Shown here piece after piece: positions 16,268-24,859 of a DNA stretch of 64,000 bases. The DNA comes from JAJPXI01 sp051867655. Its GTDB lineage: Bacteria; Bacillota; Clostridia; Oscillospirales; Oscillospiraceae. The position numbers and the translations under genes were made by a program. The number at the start of each line of letters is the position of its first letter. The first letter of the stretch is position 1. The stretch covers positions 12,178 to 76,177 of the forward strand of contig JBJDYV010000113.1 of the NCBI GenBank assembly GCA_051867655.1. Direction: 5' to 3'. Under the pieces are notes generated by a model. The model worked only from the letters and a program-made list of their open reading frames with translations. It did no database searches and was not told the origin of the DNA.

Positions 16268-18280
16268 ATGAGTGTTCAACCGTATTTGGATCAATACCCG
16301 CAGCTGTTTTCCCCGCTCTCTGTGGGAAAAAACAAAGTAATTTATAAGAACCGGCTATTTACCGCGCCCATGCATTTTCATGCACAGGTCGATGAGAACA
16401 AAATCCTGAACGAATATGGCATCAGCTTCTACGGAGAGGCCGCCAGGGGCGGTTTTGGATTGGTCGGCATGGGCGAGGCGCAGATGGATAATCTGAACAG
16501 CGTCGGCCACAATGTTCAGATTGACCTGACCCAGGAGGCGCAGCTGCAGCAGCTGCTCAGATTCAACGATTACGCCCACGTTTTCGGAGCCCGTACCTCG
16601 ATCGAGTTCAATCACAACGGTCAGCACGCGCTGCCGAGATTCTGCAACGGGATGCAGCCCATGTGCGCGTCTGAGATCAAAATGGCAAACGGAAATGTTG
16701 CCCGTGAAATGAACGAAGAGGACATGGAGACGGTGGCGGAATCCCACGCACAGGCGGCACTGATGGCAATGCGCGGCGGGTTCGACCAGATCCTGATGCA
16801 TTTTGGACACGGGTGGCTGTTTGCAAGCTTCCTCTCTCCCATGCTGAACCACCGGACCGATCGATACGGCGGCAGCCTGGAAAATCGCGTCCGCTTTCCC
16901 AGAATGGTGCTGGAGAGGATCCGGCAGAAGGTCGGGGCCAATCTGAACATTGAACTGCGCATGAGCGGGACGGAGATCGTGCCGGGCGGATTGGAGATCG
17001 AGGAGGTAACGGAATTCATCAAGATGCTGGAAGATCTTGTTGATCTGGTACATATCTCCAGCGGAACCCGCATGGTCTCGGAGACCCGGGGGGATCAGAG
17101 CCCCACCCAGTACCTTCCCAACGCCCACACGGCCCCTCTGGCGAAGTATGTCAAGGACGCGGGCGTAAAAATCCCCGTGGGCTGCGTGGGGAAGGTCTGC
17201 GATCCGGAGCAGTGCGAGCAGCTTCTGGAAGAGGGGTATGTGGACTACTTTGTCTTGGGCCGCTCCATGATCGCCGATCCCATGTGGGCCAAAAAAGTGC
17301 GGCAGGGGAGAGAAGAGGACATCCGTCCCTGCCTGCGCTGCAACCACTGTATGGATTTCGCCCGGGTGGCGACATCGAAAAATGTCATCGACAATTTCTC
17401 CTCCAGCAATCGCTCGGAATGCGCGGTCAATCCGCTGCACGGAAACGCGAATTATAAAAAGAATATCCCGACCGCCCCGGTAACACGGAAAGTCGTGGTC
17501 ATCGGCGGCGGACCGGCCGGAATGCAGGCTGCCATCTTTGCGGCGGACCGGGGACACCAGGTCACTCTGTTTGAAAAAGAAGACTGCCTCGGCGGGATCA
17601 TCAAGTATGCCGATCATATTGCATTTAAAAAACCGCTGGCGGATTTCAAAAAATACCTCATCACACAGGTCGGCAAACGCGAGATCGACGTGAGACTCGG
17701 TGTGGAGGCCACGGCGGAGCTGGTGGAACAGGAGCGCCCGGATGTGGTCCTGGTGGCAGTTGGGTCGGAAGCGATCACTCCCCCGATCCCCGGAATCGAA
17801 AAACCGATCGTAAAACAGGTGCTGGATGTAATCGGAAACGAGAAAGTGCTGGGGAACAAAGTGGTCCTCATCGGCGGCGGCATGGCCGGCTGTGAGGTGT
17901 CCATCCATCTGGCCAGAATGGGACATGAGTGTACCGTAGTAGAGATGCGGGACGATTTGTGTGTCGATGCGCTGCTCAGCGAGCGGAGCCATACGCTGCG
18001 GTATATGAAGGAAGCCCAGGTCAGAGCGGAGACCGCGACGGCCTGCGTGGAGATCCTGGACAACGGCGTTCGGTGCAGAGATTCCAGCGGGAAAGAACGG
18101 GTTTTGGAGGCGGATTCCATCGTGCTCTGCACGGGAATGAAGAGCAAAGCTCAGCTGAGAGACAGCTTCGCTCACTGCGCGTTTGACGTGATCAATATCG
18201 GAGACTGCAAAAAGGTGGGCATTGTGGCCGGTGCGGTCCGGGACGCTTTTGACGCAAGCATTGCAATCAGCCAGGAATGA
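16268..18280 (+). CDS. FMN/FAD/Fe-S ene-reductase of the Old Yellow Enzyme (2,4-dienoyl-CoA reductase / Bai) type
   Basis: The 670-residue product has an N-terminal FMN TIM barrel (HFGHGWLFASFLSPMLN then RTDRYGGSLENRVRF), an iron-sulfur cysteine set near residue 355 (CLRCNHC plus a later SECAVNP), an FAD dinucleotide fold (VVVIGGGPAGMQAAIFAADR) and an NAD(P) fold (VVLIGGGMAGCEVSIHLARM). Relatives reduce activated C=C bonds: 2,4-dienoyl-CoA reductase, bile-acid BaiCD/BaiH, enoate and flavonoid reductases. Start ATG 16268 follows TAGGAGGAAAAAT; the earlier codon at 16250 is inside the ribosome site. The cysteine spacing is CxxCxxC, slightly shorter than the common CxxCxxxC. Clustered with a DAPG-hydrolase-like enzyme, it may reduce an unsaturated aromatic side chain before cleavage (inference). 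Confidence 0.87.
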   Translation: MSVQPYLDQYPQLFSPLSVGKNKVIYKNRLFTAPMHFHAQVDENKILNEYGISFYGEAARGGFGLVGMGEAQMDNLNSVGHNVQIDLTQEAQLQQLLRFNDYAHVFGARTSIEFNHNGQHALPRFCNGMQPMCASEIKMANGNVAREMNEEDMETVAESHAQAALMAMRGGFDQILMHFGHGWLFASFLSPMLNHRTDRYGGSLENRVRFPRMVLERIRQKVGANLNIELRMSGTEIVPGGLEIEEVTEFIKMLEDLVDLVHISSGTRMVSETRGDQSPTQYLPNAHTAPLAKYVKDAGVKIPVGCVGKVCDPEQCEQLLEEGYVDYFVLGRSMIADPMWAKKVRQGREEDIRPCLRCNHCMDFARVATSKNVIDNFSSSNRSECAVNPLHGNANYKKNIPTAPVTRKVVVIGGGPAGMQAAIFAADRGHQVTLFEKEDCLGGIIKYADHIAFKKPLADFKKYLITQVGKREIDVRLGVEATAELVEQERPDVVLVAVGSEAITPPIPGIEKPIVKQVLDVIGNEKVLGNKVVLIGGGMAGCEVSIHLARMGHECTVVEMRDDLCVDALLSERSHTLRYMKEAQVRAETATACVEILDNGVRCRDSSGKERVLEADSIVLCTGMKSKAQLRDSFAHCAFDVINIGDCKKVGIVAGAVRDAFDASIAISQE

Positions 18281-18355
18281 CGAAGCGGAGGTTCCCGATC
18301 CCTGCCCGGAATAAAAACCGATAAGGGCTTGCTGAAAAGCAAGCGGAGAAAGAGC

Positions 18356-18392
18356 AACGAGGTCAGGACCCTGAAGGGCTCCTGACCTCGTT
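18356..18392 (+). terminator. Terminator after the ene-reductase gene
   Basis: A perfect 13-bp stem, AACGAGGTCAGGA at 18356-18368 with TCCTGACCTCGTT at 18380-18392, is followed by GTGTGCTT. It lies 75 bases past the ene-reductase stop. The remaining bases of 18281-18582 hold this stem, the minus-strand terminator at 18508 and no supported gene. Confidence 0.6.
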
Positions 18393-18507
18393 GTGTGCTT
18401 GAGCAGTGAGTGCAGGAAAGTTCTTGCGCTGACCGGCGGGCTCCGCCATTTCAATGTATCCAACCAAACAGAGAGGGCAAAGAAAAGGGGTTCAAGGCCA
18501 GACAATT

Positions 18508-18546
18508 GGCCCTCATCAGTCTGGCCGGAGTAAACTGATGAGGGCC
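18508..18546 (-). terminator. Terminator after the YeiH-family gene
   Basis: GGCCCTCATCAGT at 18508-18520 pairs perfectly (13 bp) with ACTGATGAGGGCC at 18534-18546. It lies 36 bases beyond the stop of the minus-strand gene at 18583. The downstream T richness on the minus strand is modest. Confidence 0.55.
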
Positions 18547-18582
18547 GGGATCTTAAACAGTTCTATTGATTTGTAAGTTCTT

Positions 18583-19638
18583 TCAGAGGAACAGCAGTAC
18601 ATAGCTCAATGTGGAAGCTGCGATCGCCAGCCAGGTGCAGCCGCCGAGAAGGACAGGCTTGGCGCCTTTCGTGAACAGTTCCTTGAACTTGATTTTGAAG
18701 CCCACACCAACCAGAGCGCAACTGATAAAATATTTACTTGCCTTGGCACAGAGGGCTTTCAGCGTCAAAGCGCCGAGGGAAACGCTGCCAAAGTCAATGA
18801 CGGTATTGAGTACGGCGGTCAGCAGGAAGCCGAGAACGAACAGCGGGAACGCCTTGAGCGCGCGCCGGGCAAAGGAACCGTTCTGCACTTCGGTTTCGTT
18901 CTTTCCGGAGCGGAACATCTCGGCCAGCATGACCGCGATGGCGACAAACACCAGCATCACGGTGCGGGTCAGCTTAACGACAACAGCCATATCCCCGCCG
19001 GTCAGCGTTTCACCGTTTATGACAGCGGTCATGCCGCCGGTAATGGTATCGAACGTGGCGCCGGCAGCCGTTACACTGGAGGTGTCGCTGATTGCCAGCC
19101 CGCCGATGAAGCCGTACTGCTGGGCGGTGAAACCCATGGCGCGGGCGGCGTAGGGCCACATAATGGCGGCAAGAATGTCAAACAGAAAGATCGCCGCCAT
19201 GGCGTAAGCCATCTCATCTTCCCTGGCTTTTACGATCGGCGTCAGTGTGGCAATGGCCGTTCCGCCGCAAATCGCGGTGCCGCCGCCCACCAAGGTGCGT
19301 GTATTGCTGGAGACGCCCATGGCCTTACCCACCAGATAAGCCACGAGAAAGCTCAGGCAGATATTGAAGATAATCAGCGGCAATGCGGAGAGACCAACAC
19401 CGACGACCACTTTAAAGTTCAAGGTCGCTCCGGTGATGATGATACCAACCTTTAGCAGATATTTAGAGGCGAAAGATGCCCCCTTTTTCAGCTTGTCAAG
19501 GATCTTTTCCGAACACAGATTTGCAATGAGAATGCCGATAAACAGGCCGATCATCGGCGCGCCGATAATGTTTTGAAAAGCGGCCAGTTTCATAGCCACG
19601 AAGGCTGCCAACAAGCATACGACCAAACCCGAAACCAT
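18583..19638 (-). CDS. YeiH-family putative sulfate/anion exporter
   Basis: The 351-residue product is an integral membrane protein with about ten segments and the family hallmark GGGTAICGGTAIATLTPIV near residue 120, together with IGAPMIGLFIGILIANL and GGLAISDTSSVTAAGA. This is the conserved-hypothetical-698 (YeiH/YadS) family, annotated as putative sulfate or sulfite exporters. Transport substrate evidence for the family is thin. It is divergent from a LysR gene at 19762, the same arrangement as yeiH-yeiE in Enterobacteria, so LysR control is likely. Confidence 0.85.
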   Translation of the reverse strand: MVSGLVVCLLAAFVAMKLAAFQNIIGAPMIGLFIGILIANLCSEKILDKLKKGASFASKYLLKVGIIITGATLNFKVVVGVGLSALPLIIFNICLSFLVAYLVGKAMGVSSNTRTLVGGGTAICGGTAIATLTPIVKAREDEMAYAMAAIFLFDILAAIMWPYAARAMGFTAQQYGFIGGLAISDTSSVTAAGATFDTITGGMTAVINGETLTGGDMAVVVKLTRTVMLVFVAIAVMLAEMFRSGKNETEVQNGSFARRALKAFPLFVLGFLLTAVLNTVIDFGSVSLGALTLKALCAKASKYFISCALVGVGFKIKFKELFTKGAKPVLLGGCTWLAIAASTLSYVLLFL

Positions 19639-19761
19639 TGTTTTCTACCTCTTTCTTTCCGATTTGCTTTTATTTTATAATGGAGTCTGTTCTTTTGTAA
19701 AATATGAATCTATTTATCATAAGGCTAAGTAATTGCTTAACAAGAAGGGATGGCTCAGGTC

Positions 19762-20664
19762 ATGACCATTCGTGACATGGAAATATTCGTCAAAGTAGCT
19801 GAGTATGGTCATATGAATGCAGCGGCGGAGGCGCTTTTTATCTCCGCTTCTTCTGTCAGCCAGACGATCCATAACATGGAACAGGAAATTGGCACCAGAC
19901 TTTTTGACCGGCTGAATCGAAAACTCTATCTTACCTCTGTTGGCGAGACGGTGCTGATTTATGTTCAGGGTATTTTGAACGGGAAAAAACAGCTGGCCCT
20001 TTTTGTTGAAAATTTGGCAGAGGGGCAGCAAAAGCTGCGCGTCGGCGCCACACTGACCGTTGGAACCTGCGTACTGCCGGACATCGTCTTGGAGCTGCGG
20101 CGGCAGAACATTGAAGTCAATGCCATCGTTGAAAACACCCACTACCTCGAACAGATGCTTTTAAAAAACGACCTGGATATTGCTTTGGTAGAGGGATGGA
20201 TTCACGATAAGCGCCTGATTGCAATCCCGGTGATTCATGACGAACTGGTCGTTGCCTGTCACCCTTCTCATCCGTTTTCTGGCATGCATGAAATTCCGGC
20301 TGAGGAACTGGCGCAGGAGCGTTTGATCCTCCGGGAGAAAGGCAGCGGTACCCGGGATCAGTTGGTAGAAGCGCTGGATACGCTTGGACTGGAATGTAAC
20401 ATTGGCTGGTCCTGTTCCTCTCCGGAGGCGATTAAATTGGCGGTCATGGCCGGACTCGGTGTTACAGTGATTTCCAAACTGTTGATCCGGAAGGAAGTGG
20501 AGCAGGGGGAACTGTGGTGCTGCAGCGTGCGGGAGATCCCTTTACAGCGCACGTTTGACATCGTCTATCATAAAAATAAACATCTGGGATCTGCGCTGCA
20601 GGCGTTTATTGCTGCCAGCAGGGGATTTAAAAACAACTGCGAAAAAGGCGTGGTCATAGGATGA
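19762..20664 (+). CDS. LysR-family transcriptional regulator next to the YeiH-type exporter
   Basis: The product of 300 residues starts MTIRDMEIFVKVAEYGHMNA, continues with the HTH pair AEALFISASSVSQTIHNMEQ and LFDRLNRKLYLTSVGE, and has a LysR effector domain. ATG 19762 fits the family start; ATG 19750 is an alternative but sits within the AAGAAGGG ribosome site. It is divergently transcribed from the exporter, and the 123-base gap holds the shared regulatory region. The relationship resembles YeiE, a sulfite-responsive regulator in Enterobacteria; equivalence is inference. Confidence 0.88.
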   Translation: MTIRDMEIFVKVAEYGHMNAAAEALFISASSVSQTIHNMEQEIGTRLFDRLNRKLYLTSVGETVLIYVQGILNGKKQLALFVENLAEGQQKLRVGATLTVGTCVLPDIVLELRRQNIEVNAIVENTHYLEQMLLKNDLDIALVEGWIHDKRLIAIPVIHDELVVACHPSHPFSGMHEIPAEELAQERLILREKGSGTRDQLVEALDTLGLECNIGWSCSSPEAIKLAVMAGLGVTVISKLLIRKEVEQGELWCCSVREIPLQRTFDIVYHKNKHLGSALQAFIAASRGFKNNCEKGVVIG

Positions 20665-20740
20665 AAAAAGAACCTGCTGGACGGTTTAAGTGAACTGCTC
20701 CCCGTCAAGAAGACAATGAAATAATATAAAATTTTCTGCT

Positions 20741-20768
20741 TCCAGCAGCCCCGTTTGGGGCTGCTGGA
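20741..20768 (+). terminator. Terminator after the lysR gene
   Basis: TCCAGCAGCCCC at 20741-20752 and GGGGCTGCTGGA at 20757-20768 form a perfect 12-bp stem with a GTTT loop, followed by GCTATTTTGT. It lies 76 bases beyond the lysR stop. Confidence 0.65.
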
Positions 20769-20806
20769 GCTATTTTGTGCAGCTAAGAAATAACTCTGGA
20801 GAGACC

Positions 20807-22289
20807 GCATAAAATTCTGTGTAATCGACAGACGTCGACAGTATGAAGATCATCGACTTGGTCAAGAATGGAAGTAAACATTCAAGACGAAGGAGAAGAA
20901 GAATATGCAGCCAGTACCACAGGATTTAATGAAGCAATACGTTGAAAGCCAGAAGTTTACCAGCACCGCTGAGGTCATGCAGGCCATGAAGGAAATGTTC
21001 CGGGATGTGATCCAGCAGGTTATGGAAGCGGAGATGGACGAGGAACTGGGTCGGGAGCGGTGCCAGCGTTCAGAAGAGCCGAAGGGCATGCCTCGCAATT
21101 ACCGCAACGGTTATTCCCGGAAGACAGTCAAGACCCAGCTGGGCAAGATCGATATCAAGGTGCCCAGAGACCGCAATGGATCCTATGAGCCAAAAATCAT
21201 CGGCAAATATGACCGCAATGCGGACGGTATGGAGGAGAAGATTCTGGCCCTGTATGCCTGCGGTATGAGCCAGAGAGATATTGCCGAGCAGATCAAGGAA
21301 CTGTACGATGTAGAGATCTCTCCTGAGTTGGTGACAAAGATCAGCGAAAAGATCATGCCGGAGGTCACGGCGTGGCAGAACCGGCCGCTGGAGAGCGTAT
21401 ATCCGTTCATTTTCATGGACGCCATCCACTACAAGGTCAAAGAGGACCACCGATATGTGACCAAGGCAGCCTATGTGGTTCTTGGCATCACCATGGATGG
21501 CCGGAAGGACATCCTGGGCGTTTGGATCGGCGAGCATGAGAGCAGCAAATTCTGGCTGAATGTGTTGAATGACCTCAAAAGTCGGGGTGTTTTGGATGTT
21601 TACCTGTTCTGCACGGACGGCCTGTGCGGCATGATGCAGGCCCTTGAGGCAGTTTATCCCAAGTCCCGGCTACAGCGCTGCATCGTGCATCAGATCCGCA
21701 GTTCTACCAAATACGTCAGCTACAAGGACATCAAGCAGGTCGTGGCCGACCTGAAGAAAATCTACACGGCGGTGACTTTGGAAGAAGCCGAGGCGAACCT
21801 GGAAGCTTTTGCAAACAAGTGGAGCAAGCAGTATCCCTCCTGCGTGAAGAGTTGGGAGGAAAACTGGGAAGTCCTGAGCACCTTCTTCGAATATCCGCAG
21901 GAAATACGGAAAATCATATACACGACAAATATTATTGAAGGCCTGAACCGCCAGTTCCGGCAGATCACCAAAAATAAGCCGTCGTTCACCAACGACGATT
22001 CTCTGCGCCGTATGCTGTATCTGGCGTCACAGCGCATTGTGAAGCACTGGCATGCCCGGTGCCAGAACTGGGACCTCGTACTCAGTCAGCTGGAGATCAT
22101 GTTCGCCGACCGGAACGCCGGCTGATTCCCTTAGGTTAGTATTCCCCGGCGGTCTGTGACGGTATTCACGCCGTACCGGCGCGCATACCGCCGGGGAGCG
22201 TGGTAGTCATGGGAAGTAAGCCACAAAGTGCATATTTTATACGCGAAATTCTTGACTCTGTCGAAAAACGCTTACACAAAATTTTACGC
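20807..22289 (+). mobile_element. IS256-family insertion sequence (about 1.48 kb)
   Basis: Imperfect terminal inverted repeats bound a mutator-type transposase gene. The left end GCATAAAATTCTGTGTAA at 20807-20824 matches the complement of the right end TTACACAAAATTTTACGC at 22272-22289 in 16 of 18 positions, and both ends have a further CGACAG block inward. Size and structure fit IS256. The 8-base flanks (GAGAGACC and CGGGCCGA) are not a direct repeat, so the target duplication is lost or a deletion occurred next to the element. Confidence 0.8.
20905..22125 (+). CDS. IS256-family (mutator-type) transposase
   Basis: The 406-residue product appears intact. It has the N-terminal EMFRDVIQQVMEAEMDEELG helix, the first catalytic aspartate in FIFMDAIHYKVKEDH, the second in YLFCTDGLCGMMQALEAVYP, the conserved RCIVHQIRSSTKYVS (CxxHxxR) motif and the catalytic glutamate in TTNIIEGLNRQFR. 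This DDE enzyme moves the element bounded by the repeats at 20807 and 22289. No frameshift is visible, so it may still be active. Confidence 0.93.
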   Translation: MQPVPQDLMKQYVESQKFTSTAEVMQAMKEMFRDVIQQVMEAEMDEELGRERCQRSEEPKGMPRNYRNGYSRKTVKTQLGKIDIKVPRDRNGSYEPKIIGKYDRNADGMEEKILALYACGMSQRDIAEQIKELYDVEISPELVTKISEKIMPEVTAWQNRPLESVYPFIFMDAIHYKVKEDHRYVTKAAYVVLGITMDGRKDILGVWIGEHESSKFWLNVLNDLKSRGVLDVYLFCTDGLCGMMQALEAVYPKSRLQRCIVHQIRSSTKYVSYKDIKQVVADLKKIYTAVTLEEAEANLEAFANKWSKQYPSCVKSWEENWEVLSTFFEYPQEIRKIIYTTNIIEGLNRQFRQITKNKPSFTNDDSLRRMLYLASQRIVKHWHARCQNWDLVLSQLEIMFADRNAG

Positions 22290-22338
22290 CGGGCCGATTA
22301 TTTTATCCTGTTTTGTTGGATCGTCCTCTGCAGATATA

Positions 22339-22387
22339 ACCGGTGACCGTACAAGCCTGAATAAAATAGGCTTGTACGGTCACCGGT
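22339..22387. repeat. Perfect 20-bp inverted repeat (hairpin)
   Basis: ACCGGTGACCGTACAAGCCT at 22339-22358 is exactly complementary to AGGCTTGTACGGTCACCGGT at 22368-22387, with a 9-base AT-rich loop GAATAAAAT. It begins 50 bases after the IS right end. No T run follows on either strand, so it is not a standard terminator. It could be a transcription barrier, a protein-binding palindrome or a remnant of another element. Confidence 0.7.
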
Positions 22388-22465
22388 TGGTTTATGGTGT
22401 ATTGGCTCTCCGTGCCAAATAATTCGGTTTCATTTGGGAAGTTTGTTTGACTCCGGAAGTTTCTC

Positions 22466-22494
22466 TTGACAAATTTCACCTTTTGGTTTATATT
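22466..22494 (+). promoter_or_regulatory. Near-consensus sigma-A promoter
   Basis: TTGACA at 22466-22471, a 17-base spacer and TATATT at 22489-22494 match the housekeeping promoter very closely. No intact gene follows for more than 900 bases; the next intact one is the beta-propeller at 23447. An imperfect inverted repeat (AACGCAACCGTTTAAATC at about 22539 against GATTTAATTGGTTGCGGTT at about 22583) lies just downstream and may be an operator. Confidence 0.6.
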
Positions 22495-22885
22495 AATTTT
22501 AACAATGCAACCATTCATATAATCTATGGTATGTTTGAACGCAACCGTTTAAATCAATCGAAAAGCATGCATTATGGAGAGATGGATTTAATTGGTTGCG
22601 GTTAATAATAGCTTTTTATATAAATAATTTGAATGACTATATAGATAAAAGGATATATTAGCGGCCCTACGGGCTGAGAGCACTCTGTACCGATTCTGAT
22701 AGATTATATAAAGAACTTCTTTGATGAAGGGTTTCTTGGCAGGAATGCCCCTGTATAGAGGGGGCACATCCCATTGCAAAAGATTACGGAAAGGAGTTGG
22801 TTCTTTGATTGTGGTTTTCGCGCAGCGTATCTCTAAGATTCATCTCGTATGACATGAAAAAGGAAAAGAAAGGAAGAACAACAAT
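22495..22885. other. Non-coding stretch between a strong promoter and a truncated ATPase gene
   Basis: These 391 bases have no supported coding frame and are AT-rich compared with the surroundings. They contain a partial inverted repeat next to the promoter and a small GCCCCT/AGGGGGC hairpin near 22749-22767. The bases could be a leader RNA or what remains of an Opp/Dpp operon after the neighbouring IS insertion. Confidence 0.4.
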
Positions 22886-23308
22886 TTGCTCATGGGTCTG
22901 CAGAAAGAGCAGGGCATTGCATATCTGTTTATTTCCCATGATCTGAGCGTTGTCCACCATATTTCCAACAAGGTTATTATCATGTACCTCGGTCAGATCG
23001 TTGAATCCGCTAGCACGGAAGAGTTATTCAAAAACACGCTGCATCCGCATTTCATTGCACCGCTTTCTGCCGTTCCCAAAGTCACCACTAGCAATAAGGT
23101 GTCCCGTATTGTGCTGCGCGGCGACGTGACCAGTCCCATCTATCCCAAGCCGGGCTGCAGATTTGCACCGCGCTGCTGGATGGCACAAGAGAACTGCTTC
23201 CATGAGGAACCGCCTCTGCAGGAGGTTTCCCCCGGCCACTGTGTAGCCTGCCATTATATGCATGAATCGAGAGAGCGCTCCCAATCGGACGGGATCCGGA
23301 GCAAATAA
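22886..23308 (+). pseudogene. Truncated oligopeptide/dipeptide ABC transporter ATPase (C-terminal part)
   Basis: The frame gives about 140 residues that match only the C-terminal half of OppD/OppF-type ATPases: the end of the Walker B to H-loop segment (GIAYLFISHDLSVVHHISNK), VIIMYLGQIVESASTEELF, and the typical C-terminal cysteine-rich tail PGCRFAPRCWMAQENC. The Walker A and signature motifs are missing, as are permease and binding-protein genes. The ATG at 22889 region lacks a convincing ribosome site. I call it a remnant, probably left by deletion adjacent to the IS256-type element. Confidence 0.82.
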
Positions 23309-23446
23309 TTGTTGTAAAGCAGCAAGCCGTTCTTTTGAACGACATAAACTGATAAGGCAGCAGACGATATGGGTTGCGAACGGACGATCAACCGGCTGTA
23401 TGCTTGACCTTAAGGGCACAAACTTATAATAAAGGAGTAACGATTT

Positions 23447-24634
23447 ATGAGTAACACAATCTGTTATGTAGGCAACTGGTGGGAAAGTGACAAGGGCTTC
23501 TGGATTAAGGGTGGCACCTCCACCATCGGCATTTGTTCCTGCCACTACAACGAGGAAACCGGCGAGCTGACCCCCTTTGCTCAGACTCGCACCGACATCT
23601 GCGTTGGCGGTCAGTGCATTGATCACGAGCGCCAGATCCTGTACGTCGTTGACGAGAAATTGGCCGATCCCGAATTTTCCTGCGGCGGCGGCGGTTTCGT
23701 CTATTCCTTCAAAATCAATCCCGAGAACGGCGGACTGACCCTGCTGAACAAGGTTCCCTCCTTCGGTACTCTGACCAGCTATGTCTCACTGGATCCCCAC
23801 GGCCGTTTTCTGGTTGTTACCAACCACTCCTGCCACAATTTTGTCACAAAGATCGTAAAAAACGAGGCCGGCGAGTACACCCGCGAGGTGCTGTTTGACG
23901 ACGCCACCACCGTTTTGTACGAGCTGGAAGAGGACGGCAGGATCGGCCGCGCCTGCGACGTTTACTACGCAAAGGGCACCGGCCCTCTGGAGCAGCAGAC
24001 CCTGTCCCACCCCCACTCCGCAAACTTTGCACCTCTGGGTGACTTCTTCCTGATGTGCGACAAGGGCGGCGATCTGGTCCACACCCTGCGCATTGATCGG
24101 GAGAACAAGAAGTTGGTCCTCTGCGAACAGCCTTACCATACCAAGCCGGGTATGATGCCCCGCTACAGTGCCTTCCATCCCACCAGACCCTTTGTGTATA
24201 CCAACAACGAAGCTCTGCCCGAGCTGCACTGCTTCACCTACACTCCCGACGGCAAGCTGGATCTGATCGAGGTCGTGCCCGGCATCGACAAGGACGTTCC
24301 CTTTGATGGTACGCCCCATACAGTCATGCAGTCCGACCTGTGCGTCAGCCCGGACGGAAAGTATCTGTACTCCCTGGTGCGCAAGGTCAACGTGATCTCT
24401 ACCTACAGCATTGATCAGGAGACGGGCAAGCTGACCATGATCGACTGCTTCCGTTTGGATGTGGCAGATCCTCACAGCTGCTGCCTCTCTCCCGATGGAC
24501 GTTTCCTGCTTGTGGGTGCGCTGAAGAGCGGTCTGGTCGTCACCTATCCCATTCAGGAGGACGGCAAACTGGGTCAGGAAGTTGCTCGCGTGGAGCAGCC
24601 CTCCGCCTGCAGCATTGTGTTCGACGTGCTGTAA
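23447..24634 (+). CDS. Lactonase-family seven-bladed beta-propeller (copy 1)
   Basis: The 395-residue product starts MSNTICYVGNWWESDKGFWI and shows repeated beta-propeller blades ending in phrases such as LTLLNKVPSF and LDLIEVVPG. The family signature LSHPHSANFAP and FFLMCDKGGDLVHTLRI (residues about 186-215) matches the 6-phosphogluconolactonase/carboxymuconate-cyclase fold (Lactonase, PF10282). Members hydrolyse sugar lactones or cyclise muconates; many are uncharacterised. It has a good AAAGGAG ribosome site and leads toward an aldo/keto reductase gene. Two paralogs lie at 32915 and 50082, always beside oxidoreductases or hydrolases, so a lactone intermediate is a reasonable guess. Confidence 0.82.
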   Translation: MSNTICYVGNWWESDKGFWIKGGTSTIGICSCHYNEETGELTPFAQTRTDICVGGQCIDHERQILYVVDEKLADPEFSCGGGGFVYSFKINPENGGLTLLNKVPSFGTLTSYVSLDPHGRFLVVTNHSCHNFVTKIVKNEAGEYTREVLFDDATTVLYELEEDGRIGRACDVYYAKGTGPLEQQTLSHPHSANFAPLGDFFLMCDKGGDLVHTLRIDRENKKLVLCEQPYHTKPGMMPRYSAFHPTRPFVYTNNEALPELHCFTYTPDGKLDLIEVVPGIDKDVPFDGTPHTVMQSDLCVSPDGKYLYSLVRKVNVISTYSIDQETGKLTMIDCFRLDVADPHSCCLSPDGRFLLVGALKSGLVVTYPIQEDGKLGQEVARVEQPSACSIVFDVL

Positions 24635-24859
24635 GCTCAGTTACATCAATTTACGCGTCCCGCGTGTCAAGCCGCGGCATCTGCGCACATTTATTTTGCA
24701 TGACGTTTTCTCCGCTTCGGCCGGTGGCAGCTCTCTCCCTCAATGATACCGGAAAACCGGAGAAAGTCAGATATACGGCGAAGAGAAAAAACATTGAGTT
24801 CCAAGCATGTTTCGAGGTTTAGAATCATCACATCAGTGAAAAAACAAGGAGGAAAATTT

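Noticed and set aside
20799..22297. 8-bp target duplication around the IS256-type element
   Set aside because: The flanks GAGAGACC and CGGGCCGA do not match.
22655..22790. Thiamine-pyrophosphate riboswitch, suggested by CGGGCTGAGAG followed by ACCGATTCTGATAGATTATAT
   Set aside because: The CTGAGA box is present but the second conserved half (CTGATCTGGATAATGCCAGCG then AGGGA) is not, and no thiamine gene follows.
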